Assembly (NCBI GenBank): GCA_964498125.1
Contig: CAZCGE010000078.1
Location: forward strand, 1-19,186
Direction: 5' to 3'
DNA: 19,186 nt
Origin: CAMDBL01 sp964498125
GTDB lineage: Bacteria; Pseudomonadota; Alphaproteobacteria; Rhizobiales; Hyphomicrobiaceae
Position numbers and translations under genes: made by a program. Shown piece after piece: positions 14,076 to 19,186 of the stretch; the stretch's first letter is position 1; every line of letters begins with the position of its first letter. The notes beneath the pieces are model-generated. The model saw only the letters and a program-made list of their open reading frames with translations, was not told where the DNA came from and searched no databases.

Positions 14076-14435
14076 ATGCGCCTGCGCGTCACCCGCACCC
14101 GCAATTACCTGAGCGAAGGCACCGACCACATCGAGGTCGAGAGCCTGGCGCCCAAGCGGGCGCCGCTGCCGATCACCGAGACCGGCTATCACTCGCATTC
14201 CATCGATGCGGTCGAGCTTCGAGAGGCGGGCGGGGCCAAGAGCTTCGTCGAGGCATGGCTGGCGCGTGAAAGCCGGTCGAAGGACTGGCAGAAGCAGGAT
14301 CTCGCGCGCGGCCAGGGCGACCATTTCCAATGGGCCGAAACCGAGGCTCAGCTGGGCCGCCGGCGCCGCCAACGGCCAGGTCGACCGAAGTCCGCAGCGC
14401 TTTCTGCCAAGCCCGAGGACAAGACAGCCGACTGA
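14076..14435 (+). CDS. Small conserved protein of unknown function ('ITETGYxSH' type)
   Basis: A 119-residue protein starting MRLRVTRTRNYLSEG, followed by 'DHIEVESLAPKRAPLPITET', then 'GYHSHSID' and 'AGGAKSFVEAWLARESRSKDW'. I recall small rhizobial proteins with 'PITETGYRSHF' and 'AGGPVAFV..WLD', common in plasmid and island regions, without a known function. The basic Arg-rich tail after residue 90 is unusual. The frame is open to 13911, but the upstream part is Cys/Arg-rich and not protein-like. The ATG at 14058, preceded by AGGA, is an alternative start. It stands about 185 bp before the TIR gene on the same strand. Confidence 0.6.
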   Translation: MRLRVTRTRNYLSEGTDHIEVESLAPKRAPLPITETGYHSHSIDAVELREAGGAKSFVEAWLARESRSKDWQKQDLARGQGDHFQWAETEAQLGRRRRQRPGRPKSAALSAKPEDKTAD

Positions 14436-14621
14436 CGTTTTGACCGGCCGTCGAGCCGTGTGGCTCGCGGTTGACGTGGCGATCGCCGTCTGAGGACCTT
14501 GCTTTGGAACCGCCGGAGCCGTCCCTTCGCCGCCCGTGCTGTTGCGTGCGGCGCGACTTTCGACGCGCCTCGCCTGGCCGTGCTAATCAAGCCCAGCAAG
14601 TTTGCAGGCAGGGGAACGACC

Positions 14622-16142
14622 ATGCCTCTTTCACGATGGCAGCGCCTCAGGCGCCGGCTTGGTCTGCCGACATCGCCGATGAAGGAGAGCGGCTGGATCA
14701 ACGAGCGGCGGCGGCGCCCGCGCGCGTTCATCTCCTACCGGCACGGCGAGGCCGCGGGTGGCAGCGCTGCACACATCAATGCAGAGCATCGCGCCTGGGT
14801 CGAGCAATTCGCCGAAGACCTCGAATCCTGGCACGTCGACGTCATCTGGGACAGATTCATGCAGGAGGCCTTGCGCACGCAAGCCTCCATCCCTCCCGAG
14901 CATTTGCCGTTCGCGGCGGAGATCTCGACGATCTGTCCGCCGCTCTGTCACGCCTTCATTCCGGTCCTGACGCCGCGCTATGTCGAACGCCTCGGCATCG
15001 GCGTTCCCGGCGGCAAGATGCTGACCGGCGGCGTGCAAGAGGAATGGATGACCGCGGCGCGCTACGTCGATGCCCGCATGATGAATTCAATACCCGTCGT
15101 TCGTCGCGGCGATCACGATTATTTCGATGAGCTGCCCTGGGCGATGAAGCGGCACGGCGGATACGACCTCAGAGATGACAACGCCGAGCACTACGAAACG
15201 AGCGTCAAGAAGATCGCCGGCTTCCTGCACTTCGAGCGCCGGCACGATGACCCGCCCATCGACCTGAGCCTCGCAGACTGGATCGATCTCTACATCGCCT
15301 GGTGCCGTGCCCACTATACCGAATGCGCCGAGACTCCGGTGGCGGTGTGGACTTGGCAGTTCCACAGACCAAACCGCTTCCTCGACGATTATTGGCAGGC
15401 CTATCGCGACACCGAAGGCTCAGATCAACCCGGCACACCGGCAATCCGATCGGCCCTGACCCGGCCGGTGAAGGAGCCCGAGCCCCACCACTGGGGGGAC
15501 AATCTGGTATTGGCTGCCAAGGCCGTCGGTGAGGGCGGCGTTGGTCGACCGCACCTGGCGGCGACCATCGCTGCCTACAAGCAGGCGCAGTCTGAAAACC
15601 GTATTGGCCACCTCGCCGGCGATGTCATCACCCAGAATAATCTCGGCATGGCGTTGGCCCTGCTGGGCAGGATCGACCGCCGTGTCGAGCCGCTCTACCA
15701 GGCCCTCGAGGCCTTTCGCACCGCGCTGTCTCTGATGCCGAGCGCGGAGCCGAAGCGGGCCATCACCCAAACCAGCCTCGCCGACGCGCTGCGGGCGATT
15801 GCAGCCCTGGAGCCCGGACCCGAGCGCTGCCGTGAAGCCGTCGCTACCTATCACCACGCGCTCGAAGCCATCGGCCATGGCGAACGGTCGATGGCATGGG
15901 CAGGGGCTGGCTGCGGACTGGGCGATGCTCTGCGGCTTGTTGCTGAGCGCACCCAATCACCCGTCGGGCTGTCGGAAGCGCGCCAACTGCTGTCGGCCGC
16001 CCTTGCCGTGTTCGAAGCAGCCGACAAAGGGGAGGCCCCGTTTATCCGTCCGTTCTACTCAGCCAGCGACGGTATCCGCGATTGCCGGCAGGCCCTATCC
16101 GAGGTTGACCGCGTTGCTGCAGAGTTGACCGCAATCCGGTAG
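14622..16142 (+). CDS. TIR-domain protein with helical-repeat (TPR-like) C-terminus
   Basis: A 506-residue cytoplasmic protein. The N-terminal part is TIR-like: RAFISYRHG (34-42), 'WVEQFAEDLESWHVDVIWD' (59-77), 'AFIPVLTPRY' (111-120) and 'QEEWMTAARY' (139-148), followed by 'IPVV' (157-160). In TIR NADases the catalytic Glu lies in the equivalent position, so E140 or E141 is a candidate. Residues about 310-480 form alpha-helical repeats resembling TPRs ('NNLGMALALLGR', 'TSLADALRAIAAL', 'LGDALRLVAER'). I chose the ATG at 14622 because AGGCAGGGG precedes it; the frame is open to 14499. TIR domains joined to sensor or repeat domains often belong to antiphage defence and deplete NAD. Its place in a mobile region supports that, but it is inference. 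It is convergent with the polyvalent gene. Confidence 0.75.
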   Translation: MPLSRWQRLRRRLGLPTSPMKESGWINERRRRPRAFISYRHGEAAGGSAAHINAEHRAWVEQFAEDLESWHVDVIWDRFMQEALRTQASIPPEHLPFAAEISTICPPLCHAFIPVLTPRYVERLGIGVPGGKMLTGGVQEEWMTAARYVDARMMNSIPVVRRGDHDYFDELPWAMKRHGGYDLRDDNAEHYETSVKKIAGFLHFERRHDDPPIDLSLADWIDLYIAWCRAHYTECAETPVAVWTWQFHRPNRFLDDYWQAYRDTEGSDQPGTPAIRSALTRPVKEPEPHHWGDNLVLAAKAVGEGGVGRPHLAATIAAYKQAQSENRIGHLAGDVITQNNLGMALALLGRIDRRVEPLYQALEAFRTALSLMPSAEPKRAITQTSLADALRAIAALEPGPERCREAVATYHHALEAIGHGERSMAWAGAGCGLGDALRLVAERTQSPVGLSEARQLLSAALAVFEAADKGEAPFIRPFYSASDGIRDCRQALSEVDRVAAELTAIR

Positions 16143-16231
16143 CCGACAACCCAGGTGATCGCAGCGCGCCAGCGCATCGCCTCGGCACAGAAGGTCCGCT
16201 GGGCACGCCAGCACGACAGCTTGGACGACGG

Positions 16232-19186
16232 TCAGGCTTGAATAGCTGTTGCCTCAAACCAAAAAGGACCAGCCGCATCAGGACCGCCGGTCATGGTCAT
16301 TGAACCCCTGGAGTGAGCTGCTCTGTCGGCGGCCCTCAGAAGCGTGGCAAGGGTTCCCGTGAGTGCAGATGGAGCCCCTCTCGGGCGCGCATTGCGTGCC
16401 GGAATGGGGCTCGTCGGGGACACTGGTCTCGATGAGGGTGGCGCCGTTTCGCTCCGCCGCGCTGGCGAAAGCGAACAACATCTGGCCGCCGGCCGCACAA
16501 TCGGCGCCGAGCATTTGTGCATTTGTGCTTGACGCGCTTGCATTTTTGCTGCAAAAGATTGCCACAGAGGGTCCGTAGTCTGCCGTCCGGCCTGCCGCCA
16601 CGCCTCGCGCGCGGACCGCAGTGTCCTGGTTGCAGCAGACGGGCTCTCTGCATTTCTGACAGCATCCGCCCCGCCATAATGCGCGATCGCCGCCACCAGG
16701 CTGGCGTTGACGTAGGCTGGCGTCGTGTCGAACGCCGTGCGCACGCTGTAGAGACCATCGCCATTCGCGCTCGGCTCGAGGCTGACTAACAGCCACTGCC
16801 CTTCGCCGTCGCGCCACAGCACGTTCCATGCACCCTTGCCGCGGTCATCGCGGTAGCGCAGCGCCAGCTCGGCGTTGGCCAGCACCGCCTCGATGGTGGC
16901 GCGCGTCGCCTGCAGGCTGGCGAAGCCGGGATGCAGGCCATTGTCTTGGCTCGGTGCCTTGCGCACCCGCTTCTCGAAGATGTCCTGCACCCGCCTGGCG
17001 TCAAGCTTGGCGTCAGCCGGCAGGCCGAGCATGCCGGCGACGCGGGCCCCGACCGGGATCGGCTCGAGCAGGACGTGAGCATCGACGCGAGGCCGATCAC
17101 CCACCGCGCGCTTGGCGGCATCCGCCTCGAGCTTGGCCTCGGCGAGTTGGCGGGCGGCGGCGCCCAATGTCAGTTTTGGACGATCGTTGGCGAAGGCATA
17201 CCTCACGTTGTCACCAGACCCATTACTGGTCATGGCGCCAATGATCTCGGCGCGATCTGCTGCCGGAACAGGGACCCCATCCTTGGCGGTGATGGTGACA
17301 ACAGAATCGTCGAAGGCAATAAGATTGGCCGAGCCGCGACCGACCGCGCGCGAGAACTTGTCGAGGAAGGTCGTCCCCTTGGCGCCCTCGCGAAACAGTG
17401 CCGCCGAAGCGGCCTTCTGATCGCCGCCGAAGTAGCGATTGGCAGTATCGAGATGTTTGGCCAAGCGCGTGTAGACCATGCCTCCGGTCACCGGATTGGC
17501 ATCGCTTATCGGCTGCAAGTACGCAAGTATCTCATGGCGAAGCGCTTGCGCATCGGCTGCCTTGTCTCTTTTCCAAAGACGGTAGCGAAGGCCAGCGGTA
17601 GGGCCTTTATCAGGAGTCTTGTCCTCCAGCGTCCAGCCTTCCCCAGGCGACGCGCCAAGATCGTAGACCCATGCATGCACGGCCCCTGACTTGCCGTCAC
17701 GTGACAGACTATATGATCCCAATGTCTTTGGATCGTCAGCGTAGCGGCCAGCCCACTCCGGCAGCTTGTTGCCATGCTCCATGCGATTGTTGTCAAGAGT
17801 GATTTTGATTTGACCTGTATACGAGCCGGATGCATCATTGAATTTGATCGACTGTGTTAGATCCACGCCGGGGGCGATCTTGGCCACGGCCGCCTTTATT
17901 GCGGCAGGCTGATCCTTGAACGGCTTGTCCCAGTCCAGCAGTTCGTGCGGCTCGGCATCGAACGTGACCTGATAGATATGTCCTTTGTCAGTGGTGGCGT
18001 GAATTTTTCCATTGCCATAGTCTTGATAGGCTTGCCAGTTGGTGTCTGCGTACTTTCTGTCATCGTGCAGATAGTCGCCGAGCGACTGTGCCGTGACGCG
18101 ACCCGGATCGTTGGCATTGGCCTTATCGAACGTGTCCAGGATGTAGCGACGGACCGCTGGCGTCACATCATCCGCAAAGACGATCTCTTTTCTCGATACA
18201 ATTGGAGATAGCTTGGCACGATAATAGTCGGCAACCGGCTCCAGCATGGCAAGGTTGTGGCCGAAGCCGAATGCGGCGGCGCCTTCGCCGCTTCCCGCCT
18301 TGGCGAGGCGTAACCGCCCTGCTGGCGCGCCTTCCTCCGGCGCGAAATTGTGCGGACTGCCATGATAGGCGCGGAAGGCATACAGCACATTCCCGCGCAT
18401 GGCGACGCCTGGCACGGGCGGTTCCTCGGAGTATGACAGCTGCGACACCGTCTCGCCATTGGCGAACCTGACGATCTGCTGTGATTCAGGTACGTCGTAG
18501 TCGAGCCAGGGTGGACGGGCGGCGCGCTCGGCAGCCGTCAGGTCCATGCGCTTTTCAACGGTGCGGGCCTCGACCTCGCCAGCCAAGCGGTTGTAAACAT
18601 CACGACCAATGGTTTCTTTATCTTGTTGCTCCAACCGCAAAATTCGTTCCCATTCCGCGACAGCTTCTTTGCTACCGCGGAATCCAGGCTCACCGAACAA
18701 CCGTTCAGCAAACGCAATGCGCATCTGCTTGATAATATCATTCGTCGATTCGCCGACTGCTTGAGAGCTACCACCGCGCGCAAGGCCTTCCTTATTCTGC
18801 GCGAAATGCTGCCCCTCATGTAGCGTCGCGCGCTTGAACTCGTTCGGTGCAAGGGCTTCATTGAGACCGAACGTGTTGCGTGCTTGGTCGAATAATCCGG
18901 ACTGGGCGCCGCCCTCGCGAATTAGTCCGACATTCGCATTCATCATGTCCGGATATGCGGCATCCAGAACCGGATGTTTGAATAGGTGGCGCAACTGCAA
19001 CGGCCGCCAGGCCCCAAGCTCGCGGCCTCGCTCGGCTACGTCAGCGCGCGCGTTCATGGCAGCGGCATAGGCCCCGCCAACGCTGGGCGCCATCGGCACA
19101 CCATTACGATGCTCGATCCACTGCTTGAACGGAATAACAGAACCGGCCCCGCTATCATCGATCTCGAACCGCCACTTGCCATCGAC
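16232..19186 (-). CDS. Phage-type large polyvalent protein with zincin and ADP-ribosyltransferase-like regions (5' end beyond window)
   Basis: The minus frame is open from the window edge to 16232, 984 codons. Residue numbers here count from the codon at 19099. 'VDGKWRFEIDDSGAG' before it and 'LRHLFKHPVLDAAYP' (37-50) lead to the zinc-protease motif HEGQH (94-98), then 'EGLARGGS' (104-111) and 'AGEVEARTVEKR' (173-184), whose Glu is a likely third ligand. A second region begins 'AYHGSPHNF' (244-252) and 'GSGEGAAAFGFG' (269-280), a pattern of ADP-ribosyltransferase-like domains in polyvalent proteins. Near 726-800, 'WNVLWRDGEGQWLLVSLE' and 'GLYSVRTAFDTTP' resemble PBECR-type nuclease-like domains. 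Such giant proteins are carried by phages and conjugative elements and are thought to enter the new host with the DNA. From about residue 858 the frame looks wrong because of an 8-bp duplication; the original end is probably at 16278. Confidence 0.75.
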   Translation of the reverse strand, partial: VDGKWRFEIDDSGAGSVIPFKQWIEHRNGVPMAPSVGGAYAAAMNARADVAERGRELGAWRPLQLRHLFKHPVLDAAYPDMMNANVGLIREGGAQSGLFDQARNTFGLNEALAPNEFKRATLHEGQHFAQNKEGLARGGSSQAVGESTNDIIKQMRIAFAERLFGEPGFRGSKEAVAEWERILRLEQQDKETIGRDVYNRLAGEVEARTVEKRMDLTAAERAARPPWLDYDVPESQQIVRFANGETVSQLSYSEEPPVPGVAMRGNVLYAFRAYHGSPHNFAPEEGAPAGRLRLAKAGSGEGAAAFGFGHNLAMLEPVADYYRAKLSPIVSRKEIVFADDVTPAVRRYILDTFDKANANDPGRVTAQSLGDYLHDDRKYADTNWQAYQDYGNGKIHATTDKGHIYQVTFDAEPHELLDWDKPFKDQPAAIKAAVAKIAPGVDLTQSIKFNDASGSYTGQIKITLDNNRMEHGNKLPEWAGRYADDPKTLGSYSLSRDGKSGAVHAWVYDLGASPGEGWTLEDKTPDKGPTAGLRYRLWKRDKAADAQALRHEILAYLQPISDANPVTGGMVYTRLAKHLDTANRYFGGDQKAASAALFREGAKGTTFLDKFSRAVGRGSANLIAFDDSVVTITAKDGVPVPAADRAEIIGAMTSNGSGDNVRYAFANDRPKLTLGAAARQLAEAKLEADAAKRAVGDRPRVDAHVLLEPIPVGARVAGMLGLPADAKLDARRVQDIFEKRVRKAPSQDNGLHPGFASLQATRATIEAVLANAELALRYRDDRGKGAWNVLWRDGEGQWLLVSLEPSANGDGLYSVRTAFDTTPAYVNASLVAAIAHYGGADAVRNAESPSAATRTLRSAREAWRQAGRQTTDPLWQSFAAKMQARQAQMHKCSAPIVRPAARCCSLSPARRSETAPPSSRPVSPTSPIPARNARPRGAPSALTGTLATLLRAADRAAHSRGSMTMTGGPDAAGPFWFEATAIQA
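16513..16528. repeat. 8-bp tandem duplication inside the polyvalent gene
   Basis: ATTTGTGC occurs twice in direct succession (plus strand 16513-16520 and 16521-16528). Two copies shift the reading frame; with one copy the minus strand reads straight through as 'KMQARQAQMLGADCAAGGQM' and on to a TGA at 16278. That continued frame has the codon pattern of a real gene, while the present frame after the duplication (CSAPIVRPAARCCSLSPARR) does not. Confidence 0.75.

Noticed and set aside
13988..14090. Short minus frame ending 'DIEFGSYKQALAQTKHSGI'
   Set aside because: It looks somewhat protein-like, but it is under 35 codons, bounded by stops, without a start, and I do not recognise it.
12507..16142. 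Genome-wide recoding of TAG as a sense codon
   Set aside because: The hydrolase gene at 3646 appears to end normally at TAG, and the island shows other lesions (frameshift, truncation, lost Tyr), so decay is the simpler explanation.
16931..17689. Plus-strand 252-codon frame within the polyvalent gene
   Set aside because: Antisense to a continuous minus-strand frame with recognised domain motifs.
1..19186. CRISPR arrays, rRNA genes and complete tRNA genes
   Set aside because: No regularly spaced repeats of 25-40 bp, no rRNA-like stretches, and only partial tRNA fragments were seen.

Overview
The window looks like a piece of an alphaproteobacterial chromosome, most likely Bradyrhizobium or a close Nitrobacteraceae relative. 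This rests on high GC, the style of the polysaccharide genes, and a tRNA-Phe-like 3' fragment of alphaproteobacterial type. It is inference from family resemblance; no database search was possible.

Positions 1-9301 are a surface-polysaccharide locus. On the minus strand, reading right to left, are a GT4 glycosyltransferase, an envelope alpha/beta hydrolase of PAF-acetylhydrolase type and an Sfp-type phosphopantetheinyl transferase (closely spaced, one probable operon), then UDP-glucose 4-epimerase (galE) and a Wza/OPX-type outer-membrane export lipoprotein that runs off the left edge. Facing them on the plus strand are a NodB-like polysaccharide deacetylase and a membrane-linked GT2 glycosyltransferase 5 nt apart, followed by a convergent Tat-exported polysaccharide lyase. 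Together they fit sugar-nucleotide supply, chain assembly, deacetylation, export and trimming of one polymer. The locus carries scars: an IS transposase fossil, a C-terminal fossil of an HlyD/PrsE-type secretion adaptor, and a repeat of about 75 bp after both galE and the transferase gene.

Positions 9444-13330 are a decayed mobile island, mostly on the minus strand. On that strand the order is: a tyrosine-recombinase remnant (5' truncated, catalytic Tyr replaced by His, premature amber stop); an operator-like array of four TGTCCTAC-type half-sites; a GSU2403-like nucleotidyltransferase with an early amber codon; a truncated and frameshifted higB toxin; an intact higA antitoxin; and two unknown small genes. 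The last three are joined by two ATGA stop/start overlaps.

A diverged 3' half of tRNA-Phe at 13686-13732 looks like an attachment-site scar. To its right are a small conserved unknown gene, a TIR-domain protein with a helical-repeat C-terminus (candidate immune effector), and a very large phage-type polyvalent protein running off the right edge. The polyvalent protein has an HExxH zincin motif, an ADP-ribosyltransferase-like region and a possible nuclease-like region. Its 3' end is thrown out of frame by a perfect 8-bp tandem duplication. The orientation of the tRNA fragment suggests that these right-hand genes belong to a second element whose other end, possibly with an intact tRNA-Phe, lies beyond the window.
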